From assembly GCA_001871905.1 (NCBI GenBank), contig MNUG01000024.1, positions 1 to 58,382 on the forward strand: DNA of 58,382 nt, read 5' to 3'. This document shows, in pieces, positions 8,571 to 16,877 of the stretch (its first letter is position 1; every line of letters begins with the position of its first letter). Source of the stretch: Alphaproteobacteria bacterium CG1_02_46_17. Its GTDB lineage: Bacteria > Pseudomonadota > Alphaproteobacteria > Micavibrionales > Micavibrionaceae. Position numbers and translations under genes: made by a program. The notes beneath the pieces were generated by a model, which had not been told where the DNA came from, did no database searches, and was given only the letters and a program-made list of their open reading frames with translations.

Positions 8571-9071
8571 CTACTTTTGATTGAAGACCAAAGATAGGGC
8601 TTTCATTCTTAACTCAGGATTTTGCCCGACAGCATCATTTATACTCATATCTGCAGAAGAGATACTCATTCCCCCCGCATTCAAGGCAGCCAGAAGCTCT
8701 TGAGGGTCAGCATGGGTGACCTGAGCGACTACAGAAATGGGAGCGCTTGCTAGGCTATTCATAGCCGCGCCAGCAATCATTTTGCCGTTATTGCCACCTT
8801 TCTCCAGTGGAATAAAAGATAAGAGTAACAGGGTGACAAAAATACCAGCAATTCCAATAGATAATGGCTTCGCCATTTTCTTCTTAAATCCTGGGAAATT
8901 GGAGAATATATGAAAGGCTGCCCCGATCACGAAAACCCAGCCGAGCCATTCATGCGCAGCCTTATTCAGCCCAGTATCCAGATGAAAAAACATTAATATA
9001 CCAGTGGCTGCCATAAGCAAAAACGCTCCGGCAACTAAAGGGGTGGCCCATTTATAGAGTGATAAAGACAT
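8571..9071 (-). CDS. DUF4405-type membrane protein
   Basis: This 166-residue protein has an N-terminal membrane region with helices at about 8-28, 40-60 and 72-92. Conserved histidines in FFHLDTG, AAHEWLGW and AFHIFSNF resemble the haem-binding pattern of cytochrome b-like small membrane proteins, as in the DUF4405 family. The C-terminal half (residues 98-166) is soluble and lacks cysteines. Redox function is inference from the histidine pattern. TAGGAG precedes the ATG. Confidence 0.65.
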   Translation of the reverse strand: MSLSLYKWATPLVAGAFLLMAATGILMFFHLDTGLNKAAHEWLGWVFVIGAAFHIFSNFPGFKKKMAKPLSIGIAGIFVTLLLLSFIPLEKGGNNGKMIAGAAMNSLASAPISVVAQVTHADPQELLAALNAGGMSISSADMSINDAVGQNPELRMKALSLVFNQK

Positions 9072-9180
9072 GTTAAGCTCCTAAAAATATTTACAAACAA
9101 GATACGTGATAAGAAGAAAAAATGCCCCGGTTTTTGAGGTGTGCAAAATGTCGCAGAAATATAATCAAGTACTTAATTAG

Positions 9181-9206
9181 AAAAAAGACCGCTCGAGAGC
9201 GGCCTT
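9181..9206 (-). terminator. Rho-independent terminator after gap
   Basis: On the minus strand GGCCGCT and AGCGGTC form a GC-rich stem around a CTCG tetraloop, followed by TTTTTT. It lies 24 nt after the gap stop codon and ends the tkt-gap transcript. Confidence 0.88.
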
Positions 9207-9229
9207 AAATCTAAATCTATAAATGCGGA

Positions 9230-10243
9230 TTAATATCCAACATCGTGCATCTTAACGGCGGTATCAAGCATACGGTTGGAAAAACCCCATTCATTGTCAT
9301 ACCAGCTCATAATCCGAACCATGGTTCCGTCAATCACTTTGGTTCCTTCCAGAGAGAAGATCGAGGAATGAGGATCGTGGTTAAAGTCCGTCGAGACCAG
9401 TGGTTCTGAGTAATATCCGAGAATGCCTTTCAATTCGCCATCAGCCACAGCTTTAATTGCTGCGTTGATTTCTTCAACAGAGGTGGCCTTCTTGGCTACA
9501 AATTTCAGATCAACCAAAGACACGTTCGGGGTTGGAACACGAATAGCCACACCATCCAGTTTGCCTTTCAGCTCTGGCAAGACTTTGCCAACTGCTTTTG
9601 CTGCTCCCGTGGATGTTGGGATCATGTTAACAGCTGCAGCTCGAGCACGGTGCAAGTCTTTATGCATCGTATCAACTGTGTTCTGGTCGCCGGTATAAGA
9701 GTGGATGGTGGTCATAAATCCATGCTCAATGCCGACTGCTTTTTGAATGGCATATGCCACTGGAGCCAGACAGTTGGTGGTACAAGACGCATTAGACACA
9801 ATTTTATGAGCGGATTCAAGTTTGTCTGAGTTCACACCAAAAACAACAGTGATATCCTCGTCGGTTGCAGGGGCAGAGATCAAAACTTTCTTCGCACCAC
9901 CTTTCAAATGAAGCTCGGCTTTTTCGCGTGAGGTAAACACACCGGAACATTCCAAGACGATATCAACATTATATTCACCCCAAGGAATTTGGGCTGGATC
10001 ACGTTGGCAAAATACTTTGACAGGCTTTCCTTTAATTTTGAGAATGTCTTCTCCGTCAGCTTCAACATCAAATGGGAAGCGTCCGTGGACAGAGTCAAAT
10101 TTCAAAAGATGTGCATTGGTTCCTGTATCCGCCAAATCATTAATGGCCACCAGTTCGATGTCATTGCGACCTGATTCATAAAGGGCGCGGCATACCAAGC
10201 GACCAATCCGACCAAACCCGTTAATAGCTACTTTGACTGTCAT
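9230..10243 (-). CDS. gap: Type I glyceraldehyde-3-phosphate dehydrogenase
   Basis: This 337-residue NAD(P)-dependent enzyme converts glyceraldehyde 3-phosphate to 1,3-bisphosphoglycerate. The Rossmann motif INGFGRIGR is at residues 7-15. The catalytic Cys154 lies in [12 protein letters not shown] and the catalytic His181 in [21 protein letters not shown] closes the C-terminal part. The ATG has GGAG just upstream. It lies 28 bp after tkt, clearly the same operon, and a terminator follows, so the usual partner pgk is not in this transcript. Confidence 0.98.
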   Translation of the reverse strand: MTVKVAINGFGRIGRLVCRALYESGRNDIELVAINDLADTGTNAHLLKFDSVHGRFPFDVEADGEDILKIKGKPVKVFCQRDPAQIPWGEYNVDIVLECSGVFTSREKAELHLKGGAKKVLISAPATDEDITVVFGVNSDKLESAHKIVSNASCTTNCLAPVAYAIQKAVGIEHGFMTTIHSYTGDQNTVDTMHKDLHRARAAAVNMIPTSTGAAKAVGKVLPELKGKLDGVAIRVPTPNVSLVDLKFVAKKATSVEEINAAIKAVADGELKGILGYYSEPLVSTDFNHDPHSSIFSLEGTKVIDGTMVRIMSWYDNEWGFSNRMLDTAVKMHDVGY

Positions 10244-10271
10244 GTTTTTCTCCTACAGTTGATTAAGTATT

Positions 10272-12284
10272 TTAGATTTTAGCTGACACGGCTTCCACAA
10301 TTGCCTCGGCCGTAATACCAAAATGCTTGTAAAGGACTTCAGCCGGAGCTGACTCCCCAAAACTGGTCATGCCGATAAATGCACCATCCGATCCGATGAT
10401 GCTATCCCATCCCATACGGATACCGGCTTCACAAGCAACTTTTACAGCCGTTTGAGGGCCGCAAACTGATGCGCGATAAGCGGCATCCTGTTTTGCAAAT
10501 AATTCAAACGATGGAACCGAAACAACGCGAGTTGGAATGCCTTTGGCTTCCAAACTCTTTTGGGCAACAACTGCCAAAGACACTTCGGAGCCACTTGCAA
10601 ACAATACGGCCTTAGGTTCGGCAGAGGCTTCAAACAAAATATAAGCGCCGCGCGTAGATTTGTTCTCGGAAGCATCATCACGAAGTGCAGGCACACCCTG
10701 ACGGGTTAGGGCCAGAATGGCGGGGCCAGTTGTATTATTAAGTGCAATTTCCCAAGCCTCTATTGTTTCCAAGGCGTCGCAAGAACGCAGAACCAGAAGA
10801 TTTGGAATTGCACGAAGCGCAGCCAGATGTTCAACAGGCTGGTGAGTTGGCCCATCTTCACCAAGACCAATAGAGTCGTGGGTCATCACGAAAATAGAGC
10901 GTTGCTTCATCAGTGCTGCCAAACGAATGGCAGGGCGGCAATAATCGGTAAAGCTCATAAAGGTTCCGCCGTACGGAATAAACCCGCCGTGCAAGGTCAG
11001 GCCATTCATAATCGTTGCCATCGCAAATTCACGTACACCATAGTGAATATACTGGCCTTGATAACCATTTTCTGCCGTCACAACATGAGAGGCCTTGGTC
11101 TGTGTATTGTTGGATGGGGTCAGGTCGGCAGAGCCACCAATCAGATTAGGCATCTTTGGAACCAGAGCTTCCAGAACTTTTCCTGAAGAAGCCCGTGTTG
11201 CAAGTTTTGGTTTGTCGGCGATAAAGGATGCCCGCAGATCACTAAGTGCCGCAGTGACAACATCACTGCAATCGATATCGTATGACTTTTCAAACTCGGC
11301 CTTGGCGGAAGAAGATGCCAACCGTTTTTCCCAATCAATCCGTGTACCTTGATTGCGTGTTCCTACACTGCGCCATGCATGAAGAATTTCTGCAGGAACC
11401 TCGAAAGGTGCGGCAGTCCATCCAAGGTTGGCACGAGCGGCAGAAGTTTCTTCGGCACCAAGCGGGGAGCCATGAACGCCAGATGTCCCAGCTTTATTTG
11501 GAGAGCCGAAACCAATCTTGGTTTTACAGGCTATTATCGTTGGGCGATCACTGCTCTGAGCTTTGGTAAGGGCAGATTCAATCGCATCAAAATCATGACC
11601 ATCGACTTTATCGGTAGCCCAGCCATAAGCTGCAAAGCGTTCCATCGTATTATCAGTAAAGGAGAGGGATGTCGGCCCATCAATCGAGATGTCATTATCA
11701 TCATAAAGAACAACCAGATTGGAAAGTTTCATGTGACCTGCAAATGAACAGGCCTCATGTGAAATCCCTTCCATCAAATCGCCATCACCACACATGACAT
11801 AGGTCTTATGATCCACAAGTTCAGAACCAAAACGTGCTGCGTGCATACGCTCGGCCAGCGCGAAACCAACTGCCGTGGCAATTCCTTGACCCAGTGGTCC
11901 AGTCGTCATTTCAATGCCAGCATCTTGCATCACTTCAGGATGCCCAGGGGTCAGAGAATGCAATTGACGGAAGTTTTTGATCTCTTCAATGGTGATTTTA
12001 TCGTATCCGGTCAGATAATTAACAGCGTAAAGCAACATGGATCCATGTCCGCCGGAGAGGATAAAGCGGTCACGATCCGACCATGTCGGTGCTTTTGGAT
12101 CAAATTTCAGAAATTTTGACCACAATACGGTTGCCACATCTGCCATGCCCATCGGCATACCTGGGTGACCTGAATTGGCTTTGTCCACTGCATCAGCCGC
12201 CAGAAAGCGAATGGCGTTAGCCATTTGGCGCATATCTGCATCTTGTGAGGCCATGTTTTGGGGAGCTGTTGCTGTAGAGGTCAT
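10272..12284 (-). CDS. tkt: Transketolase
   Basis: This 670-residue thiamine-diphosphate enzyme transfers two-carbon units in the pentose phosphate pathway. Visible signatures are [13 protein letters not shown] and [10 protein letters not shown] in the N-terminal domain, the ThDP/Mg motif [14 protein letters not shown] near residue 160, the loop HGSPLGAEE, and the Pyr-domain [18 protein letters not shown] near residue 475. The length is normal. AAGGA precedes the ATG. It is the first gene of a tkt-gap operon. Confidence 0.98.
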   Translation of the reverse strand: MTSTATAPQNMASQDADMRQMANAIRFLAADAVDKANSGHPGMPMGMADVATVLWSKFLKFDPKAPTWSDRDRFILSGGHGSMLLYAVNYLTGYDKITIEEIKNFRQLHSLTPGHPEVMQDAGIEMTTGPLGQGIATAVGFALAERMHAARFGSELVDHKTYVMCGDGDLMEGISHEACSFAGHMKLSNLVVLYDDNDISIDGPTSLSFTDNTMERFAAYGWATDKVDGHDFDAIESALTKAQSSDRPTIIACKTKIGFGSPNKAGTSGVHGSPLGAEETSAARANLGWTAAPFEVPAEILHAWRSVGTRNQGTRIDWEKRLASSSAKAEFEKSYDIDCSDVVTAALSDLRASFIADKPKLATRASSGKVLEALVPKMPNLIGGSADLTPSNNTQTKASHVVTAENGYQGQYIHYGVREFAMATIMNGLTLHGGFIPYGGTFMSFTDYCRPAIRLAALMKQRSIFVMTHDSIGLGEDGPTHQPVEHLAALRAIPNLLVLRSCDALETIEAWEIALNNTTGPAILALTRQGVPALRDDASENKSTRGAYILFEASAEPKAVLFASGSEVSLAVVAQKSLEAKGIPTRVVSVPSFELFAKQDAAYRASVCGPQTAVKVACEAGIRMGWDSIIGSDGAFIGMTSFGESAPAEVLYKHFGITAEAIVEAVSAKI

Positions 12285-12353
12285 GTCTTTGTCCTTGATT
12301 AACTAGGGCGATTTAATAATTGAGTAAAATACACGGCGTTTATAGCTTTTTTT

Positions 12354-12385
12354 TTGCACTTGGCGAGAGATTTTTGCTATATAAT
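12354..12385 (+). promoter_or_regulatory. Possible promoter of the 12426 gene
   Basis: TTGCAC (12354-12359) and TATATA/TATAAT (12378-12385) lie upstream of the ATG at 12426. Spacing is 18 or 20 nt depending on which -10 register is used. The -10 is strong and the -35 fair. Confidence 0.45.
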
Positions 12386-12425
12386 TACGTTAAATATATA
12401 ATTTTATCAAAAGGCAAGGTGGATA

Positions 12426-12797
12426 ATGACACAGTTAGCTACTCCGCAAACAATAATTATAATAGGTGAAAGGCTTCGTCAGGGCGAATGGTCACCTGAT
12501 TCATCAAACAATACCGTTTACAAGGCCTCTCTCAGGGGGTCAAAATTTTGTTACATCGTGACAGATGACCCAAATCTGGTTTTGGGAAGTAGCGTTAACA
12601 TGAGTGACTATGACCTAAACCCTGTGGCAAGTTATATGGTGTTCAAGAAAAACGGGCTTGGATCTGTATTCTCTGCTTCTGCTGGGGCCTCCAATGGGGC
12701 CGCAACTCGCGAAGATGATAAAAGTAAAGGATATCAACTAGATAAACTGAAGTCTTCAAATGAAATTTGGGAAATTACCCGCGGTTTGTGTCGATAA
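12426..12797 (+). CDS. Uncharacterised protein, 123 residues
   Basis: I do not recognise this protein. It has no signal peptide or membrane helix. The first part is beta-rich (TIIIIGERLRQGEW, KFCYIVTDDPNLVLG). The middle is rich in Ser, Ala and Gly (SVFSASAGASNGAA), and the end is charged. The ATG has AAGGTGG at a good distance and a plausible promoter upstream, so it is probably a real gene. It is 149 bp before zauP and likely a separate transcript. Confidence 0.6.
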   Translation: MTQLATPQTIIIIGERLRQGEWSPDSSNNTVYKASLRGSKFCYIVTDDPNLVLGSSVNMSDYDLNPVASYMVFKKNGLGSVFSASAGASNGAATREDDKSKGYQLDKLKSSNEIWEITRGLCR

Positions 12798-12864
12798 TTC
12801 CAATAGAGTTGTCTAACCCATTGAATAAATATGGGTATAACTCCTTGAGTGAAAAATTCCTGTC

Positions 12865-12894
12865 TTGACGATTATTTTCGAGCTTTGCTAACAA
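12865..12894 (+). promoter_or_regulatory. Probable promoter of zauP-zapA
   Basis: TTGACG at 12865-12870 is followed by GCTAACAA at 12887-12894. This resembles the Caulobacter housekeeping consensus TTGACGS-N10-14-GCTANAWC, though the gap is one or two bases long. It lies about 50 bp before the first ATG of the division operon. Confidence 0.5.
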
Positions 12895-12946
12895 TGGTAC
12901 AAAGCCGGAAAATTTGTAAAGCCAAATAACAAGGTATGGGAACAGG

Positions 12947-13423
12947 ATGTCCGCAGAAAAATTATATGAGCATTTAAGCTATCTGAATGACGCCATCAAT
13001 GATCTGGAAGATGTTCTGGCGCAAAAATCAGCAGAAATTCAAACCCTCAATGTCAAGTTGGCGAATGCCGAGATGACGATCATTGCTGCTCGCAAAGAAA
13101 GTGAAGCTTTCTCGAACCGTATTTCGCAAGATTCCCGCAAACATATAGAGTCCGAAGTTCATGCCCGCGTAGAGGCTACGATGGCTGCAGAACGTCTTGC
13201 TATGAAAGAAGAATTGGAAAAAACCAGAAAGCAACTGGCTGATGTCAAATCTAGCCAATCAAAAAAATCTGCAGATCCTCAGATCGACTTATTCGGACAG
13301 CTTTGGGGAGCTCCAGCAGCATCCAGCAAAGTGGCGAACGATCAATCAGCCCTTATATTGGCTGGAAAGCTGGACTCAACAATTGATAAGGTACAACGTC
13401 TCTTGCGTGAGGCAGGGGCTTAA
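12947..13423 (+). CDS. zauP: ZauP-like coiled-coil protein (DUF4164 type)
   Basis: This 158-residue, mostly helical protein has a heptad-like region at about residues 5-110 (SYLNDAINDLEDVLAQK, TRKQLADVKSSQ). The C-terminal helix, KLDSTIDKVQRLLREAG, is separated by a short Gly/Ala/Pro linker. It lies 12 bp before zapA. In Caulobacter the gene immediately upstream of zapA encodes ZauP, a coiled-coil protein that binds ZapA and supports FtsZ-ring organisation. Position and architecture support that identity; sequence similarity cannot be measured here. Confidence 0.7.
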   Translation: MSAEKLYEHLSYLNDAINDLEDVLAQKSAEIQTLNVKLANAEMTIIAARKESEAFSNRISQDSRKHIESEVHARVEATMAAERLAMKEELEKTRKQLADVKSSQSKKSADPQIDLFGQLWGAPAASSKVANDQSALILAGKLDSTIDKVQRLLREAGA

Positions 13424-13435
13424 GGGGAGAATAGA

Positions 13436-13801
13436 ATGGCTGAAATTACCCTTCAAATTGATGGACGTAACTACCCTGTAGCTTGTGATGACGGTCAGGA
13501 AGACCGTGTGTGTCAACTTGGGGCCTATGTAGATCAACGGATCAAGGAAGTAACACATGCAGCAGCGGGTAGCCGATCTCAGGCTATGATGTTAACCTCT
13601 CTTTTGTTGGCCGATGAAGTTTTTGACCTTCACGAAAAAGCCAATGCCGCTGGTCAAACAGCCGCAAAGCTGCAAAACGAGCCGAAAACAATAACCTATC
13701 AGGGGCTTCCTCCGGCTGATGAGCAGGAAATCACCACTTTGATTTCCAAAATGACCGCGCGGGTCGAACAAATTCGCATTCGGGCACAAAAAGCATCATA
13801 A
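13436..13801 (+). CDS. zapA: Cell division protein ZapA
   Basis: This 121-residue protein starts with the ZapA globular head, with IDGRNYPVACDDGQEDRV near residues 8-25 and LGAYVDQRIKEV after it. It continues into a helix (MMLTSLLLADEVFDLHEK) that forms the coiled-coil dimer. ZapA crosslinks FtsZ filaments at the division site. GGGGAG precedes the ATG. It is the second gene of the zauP-zapA operon, and 6S RNA follows immediately, as in many proteobacteria. Confidence 0.95.
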   Translation: MAEITLQIDGRNYPVACDDGQEDRVCQLGAYVDQRIKEVTHAAAGSRSQAMMLTSLLLADEVFDLHEKANAAGQTAAKLQNEPKTITYQGLPPADEQEITTLISKMTARVEQIRIRAQKAS

Positions 13802-13814
13802 GCTATATAGAATT

Positions 13815-13843
13815 TTGTTTTTAGGACAGGATTAGTGTATAAC
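13815..13843 (+). promoter_or_regulatory. Promoter of 6S RNA
   Basis: TTGTTT (13815-13820) and TATAAC (13838-13843) are separated by exactly 17 nt, and the -10 is extended by TG one base upstream. Transcription would start near 13849, at the 5' end of the 6S RNA. Confidence 0.6.
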
Positions 13844-13848
13844 CCTTT

Positions 13849-14012
13849 TCGGGATGCTGCGGAGTGCGTGATCGGCTATTATCCCACTGACCGATAAATC
13901 GTTCGCGAGGGAGCTGTCCCTGTCCATCGCCGTGGCTTTGGATATACGGTGCCCACCTGTTTTGCAGGGTCATCGCGGATATTTCGCTGACACGGCTTTC
14001 GTGGCTCCCACC
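13849..14012 (+). ncRNA. ssrS: 6S RNA
   Basis: A GC-rich, non-coding, structured segment of about 160 nt fills the zapA-fau gap, the conserved location of 6S RNA in proteobacteria. Its ends pair (GGGA near 13850 with TCCC near 14006, GTG with CAC further in). The 3' part CACGGCTTTCGTGGCTCCCA is characteristic of alphaproteobacterial 6S RNA. 6S RNA mimics an open promoter and sequesters sigma-70 RNA polymerase in stationary phase. End positions are estimated. Confidence 0.85.
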
Positions 14013-14032
14013 TTGTTTTAAGGGAATTAAGA

Positions 14033-14599
14033 ATGACATCCGACAAAGACAATATCCGACAATTTGCCAAGCGCCATCGTGACCAGATTCAAGTGGGGGC
14101 AGATTGGGATGAGCAAATTGCGGATAATTTTCTGCAGTCAATCCCGTCCTCTGAAGAAAGTATTATATCGGTTTATTACCCGATTAGTTCCGAAGTCGAT
14201 ATTGCGCCATTAGTCGAAAAACTATGGGCAAGAGGACAAACAGTCTGTTTACCGGTTATTCAGGGAAAGGCGCAGCCATTACTTTTTGCCGAATGGCGTA
14301 GAGCAACACAAATGACCAAAGGTCAGATGGGAATTATGGAGCCTGTCGAGCGACATTATGTTGATCCAGATATTGTGGTTGTCCCGTTATTGGCCTTTGA
14401 TCAACAAGGCAATCGTATGGGATATGGTCAGGGTCATTATGACGCGACTCTGGCAGACTTGAGAGCGCGCAAACATGTCTGGGCAGTAGGTGCAGCGTAC
14501 GCAGAACAGGCTGTTTTACTGGCTTTGCCAACAGAGCCCCACGACCAAAAGCTTGATTTTGTTGTGACTGAGCAAAGAGTCTTTGATTTTCGGGGCTAG
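14033..14599 (+). CDS. fau: 5-formyltetrahydrofolate cyclo-ligase
   Basis: This 188-residue enzyme converts 5-formyl-THF to 5,10-methenyl-THF with ATP. The C-terminal signature NRMGYGQGHYDATL, near residues 124-137, carries the family's glycine-rich phosphate-binding loop. The PISSEVDIAPL and VCLPVI segments match the N-terminal half. AAGGGA precedes the ATG. Its position after 6S RNA mirrors the ssrS-ygfA linkage of E. coli, so read-through from the 6S promoter is likely. Confidence 0.93.
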   Translation: MTSDKDNIRQFAKRHRDQIQVGADWDEQIADNFLQSIPSSEESIISVYYPISSEVDIAPLVEKLWARGQTVCLPVIQGKAQPLLFAEWRRATQMTKGQMGIMEPVERHYVDPDIVVVPLLAFDQQGNRMGYGQGHYDATLADLRARKHVWAVGAAYAEQAVLLALPTEPHDQKLDFVVTEQRVFDFRG

Positions 14600-14676
14600 T
14601 CACCTTACTGTCGATCAACAAAAATATATCCTCCCCGCGATTGCGGGAATCCGTTGATATGTCGTAAGGAGAGTGC

Positions 14677-15480
14677 ATGAAAATACTATTTATTGGTGAT
14701 GTTGTGGCTCGCGCAGGGCGCGATGCTTTAGCAAAATACTTGCCTGAAGTCAGAAAAGAACTCTCCCCCGATGTGGTCATTGTGAATGGTGAAAATGCAG
14801 CGCATGGCATCGGTATAAATGACAAAATTTGCAAAGAATTTTTTGACCTACACGTAGATGTGATTACGCTTGGTAACCATGCATGGGATCAACGCGAGGT
14901 TATTCCATATATTGAGAAGGAAGGGCGTCTGGTGCGTCCCATCAATTACCCTGAAGGAACCCCGGGGAAGGGCTCCTATATTCACGAACTTTCGGGGGGC
15001 AGAAAAATTATGGTCATCAACGCGATGGCCCGTTTGTTTATGGATCCTTTGGATGACCCTTTCGCTGCCGTTGACAAGATTGTGCGCGCCCACCCAATGG
15101 GAAAAGTGGTTAATGCAATTTTTCTGGATTTTCATGGTGAAGCTTCATCAGAGAAAATGGCGATGGCACATTATTTGGATGGGCGTGTTTCAGCAGTAAT
15201 TGGAACCCATACACATATACCAACAGCAGATTCTCAGATTTTGTCTGGAGGCACGGCTCTTCAATGTGATGCTGGCATGACGGGTGATTATAACTCTGTT
15301 ATCGGAATGAAAATAGATACGCCAATTATACGATTTACTCGCAAACTTAGCATGGAAAGATTATCTCCTGCTGATGGGGATGGAACCATGTGTGGTGTTT
15401 ATATTGAAACAAATGACGCCAATGGTAAAACCCAGAAAATCAGTGCTGTTCGAAGAGGTCCGCGGCTCCTGAATGCCTGA
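14677..15480 (+). CDS. YmdB-type metallophosphoesterase (TIGR00282)
   Basis: This 267-residue protein has the full two-metal phosphoesterase set: GDVVARAGR (residues 7-15), NGENAAHG, LGNHAWDQRE, DFHGEASSEK, GTHTHIPTAD and DAGMTGDY. It belongs to the YmdB family, whose Bacillus member hydrolyses 2',3'-cyclic nucleotides and affects biofilm and RNA levels. Its function in alphaproteobacteria is not established. AAGGAGA precedes the ATG. The fau-ymdB order is conserved in this class, and the pair is probably cotranscribed. Confidence 0.9.
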   Translation: MKILFIGDVVARAGRDALAKYLPEVRKELSPDVVIVNGENAAHGIGINDKICKEFFDLHVDVITLGNHAWDQREVIPYIEKEGRLVRPINYPEGTPGKGSYIHELSGGRKIMVINAMARLFMDPLDDPFAAVDKIVRAHPMGKVVNAIFLDFHGEASSEKMAMAHYLDGRVSAVIGTHTHIPTADSQILSGGTALQCDAGMTGDYNSVIGMKIDTPIIRFTRKLSMERLSPADGDGTMCGVYIETNDANGKTQKISAVRRGPRLLNA

Positions 15481-15490
15481 CATCAGGAGC
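15465..15490. terminator. Perfect hairpin between convergent genes
   Basis: GCTCCTGA (15465-15472) and TCAGGAGC (15483-15490) form a perfect 8-bp stem that spans the stop codon of the phosphoesterase gene. No T tract follows directly on either strand; seven T residues begin 17 nt downstream on the plus strand. It may stop or stabilise both convergent transcripts. Confidence 0.4.
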
Positions 15491-15498
15491 TATCGGGC

Positions 15499-16041
15499 CT
15501 AGGAAGTCTTTTTTTCGGGATGCTTTTCAAAATATCTGTAACAGGCATCAACCAAAGCTTTCATAAGTTCGGATCCTCGTTGTCCGCCATCGCCCTTTAT
15601 TTGCCCCAGTAAAATTGCTCTGATGGTGGTATGAAACGCCTGCATAATTTCTATTGCATCAGGATCAATTTCATCGATAACTTCAAGAAACTGGATTAGT
15701 CGATCTGAAATCTGTGTGACCAGATAATAATGGAACATTCCACCATTGGCTTTTAATTGCATGGCTGGAAATAGAATAGCCGAGATCATAGATTCGTCAT
15801 CGGTGGTGCTGTTTGGCAAGGCCTTCACGGCGGCAACCCCACGCATCATTGCGTCAAGATACATCTCACCTAACGGCCTAAAATCCGCGGTATTATTTTC
15901 CAGCAAAGCTTGTGCCTTATCCAGAATGTTATCCGTCAAGCCGCCGTATCCCACTTTCATTTTTAAATGATTGGGCGGGATGTGGAAATCGGCTTTCCTT
16001 CTTGGCGCCATATTATAGTGATGATCGTTGTTGTCTGTCAT
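15499..16041 (-). CDS. Uncharacterised protein paired with a response regulator
   Basis: This is a 180-residue soluble, largely helical protein without signal peptide. I recognise no domain. The N-terminus is basic and His-rich (NDHHYNMAPRRKADFHIP). The rest is helical, with LLENNTADFRPLGEMYL, FPAMQLKANGGMFHYYLV and a C-terminal KHPEKK. It starts 7 bp after the response regulator stop codon, so the two are an operon, and a partner, output or phosphotransfer role is possible but unproven. No conserved His-phosphotransfer motif is obvious. Confidence 0.7.
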   Translation of the reverse strand: MTDNNDHHYNMAPRRKADFHIPPNHLKMKVGYGGLTDNILDKAQALLENNTADFRPLGEMYLDAMMRGVAAVKALPNSTTDDESMISAILFPAMQLKANGGMFHYYLVTQISDRLIQFLEVIDEIDPDAIEIMQAFHTTIRAILLGQIKGDGGQRGSELMKALVDACYRYFEKHPEKKTS

Positions 16042-16048
16042 TCAATAC

Positions 16049-16660
16049 TCACGAGAAATCAATATCTGTAATGTCAAATTTATCGCCCTTGTTCAATCCA
16101 GCTTTATCTCTGATCTCGTCAAGGTGCATGGATGCGGATTTCATTCTTTGTTTTTGTTTGATAGCCAACGCGCCATCACTTTCACGTTTTAAAGGGCCGT
16201 TATACTCGTTTACTGCTTTGCGACGGCGATCAGGGCCAAAAAAGTCTTCTGACCTTACAAATTGGCGGGGCCGTTCAATAATTTGTGCAATACGTTTATA
16301 GAGATCACGCGCGGTAAAGGGTTTTACCAAGAATTCTGTAACACCTGCATCACGAGCCTGAACAACACGTTTCTTTTCGCTAAACCCTGTCATTAGAATA
16401 ACGGGAACATATGGGTTAGGACTTGCAGGGTCGTTTCTGGCACGTCTGGTTAACGAGATACCATCTGTTGGATGCATCATCCAGTCGGCCAAAATCATAT
16501 CCGGATTTTCTTTACGAAAAATTTGGAATCCTTCCTCACCGTTTCTGGCAGACAAAACCTCACCAACCCCGAAAGTCAGTAAAAGTGACTTACAGATATC
16601 AAGCATCGGCGCATTGTCTTCGACAACTAGAATGCGAACCTTGTCAAATTTATAGCTCAT
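16049..16660 (-). CDS. Response regulator with C-terminal extension
   Basis: This 203-residue protein starts with a receiver domain: acidic pocket ED at residues 14-15 in ILVVEDN, phosphoacceptor Asp59 in MILADWMM, Thr in ILMTGFS, and Lys in FLVKPF. The C-terminal ~70 residues carry FFGPDRRR...YNGPLKRE, a pattern seen after receiver domains in many alphaproteobacteria, and no DNA-binding domain. I chose the ATG at 16660 (MSYKFDKVRIL). A longer frame begins at 16759, but its N-terminus is unlike a receiver domain. It is cotranscribed with the unknown gene downstream. Confidence 0.85.
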   Translation of the reverse strand: MSYKFDKVRILVVEDNAPMLDICKSLLLTFGVGEVLSARNGEEGFQIFRKENPDMILADWMMHPTDGISLTRRARNDPASPNPYVPVILMTGFSEKKRVVQARDAGVTEFLVKPFTARDLYKRIAQIIERPRQFVRSEDFFGPDRRRKAVNEYNGPLKRESDGALAIKQKQRMKSASMHLDEIRDKAGLNKGDKFDITDIDFS

Positions 16661-16877
16661 TACGACAAAACGCCTCGGGCCAAGAAACCCGCCCCAAAGA
16701 AAATTCGAAAAATTACTAATATTATTATAGTAAATTTTTTCCATTCCGACCAGAGGCAAATACAGCTTAGATTTATGTGGTGAAATATAGAAAAAATCGC
16801 CCCGAGCTTGCTTTTATTGGGGCTGCATGCTAATCCCCAAATGGTCTCTGTAGATATTAACATAGTGGAGAGAAGTC
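16661..16877. other. Divergent intergenic region between the response regulator and yebC
   Basis: These 217 bp must hold the promoters of both divergent genes. On the minus strand GCCCC (16819-16823) pairs with GGGGC (16799-16803) and is followed by a T tract, a terminator-like hairpin ahead of the response regulator gene. I see no clear -35/-10 pair. Confidence 0.4.

Noticed and set aside
16661-16759. Extended N-terminus of the response regulator
   Set aside because: The extra 33 residues look like translated intergenic DNA; receiver domains start near MSYKFDKVRIL.
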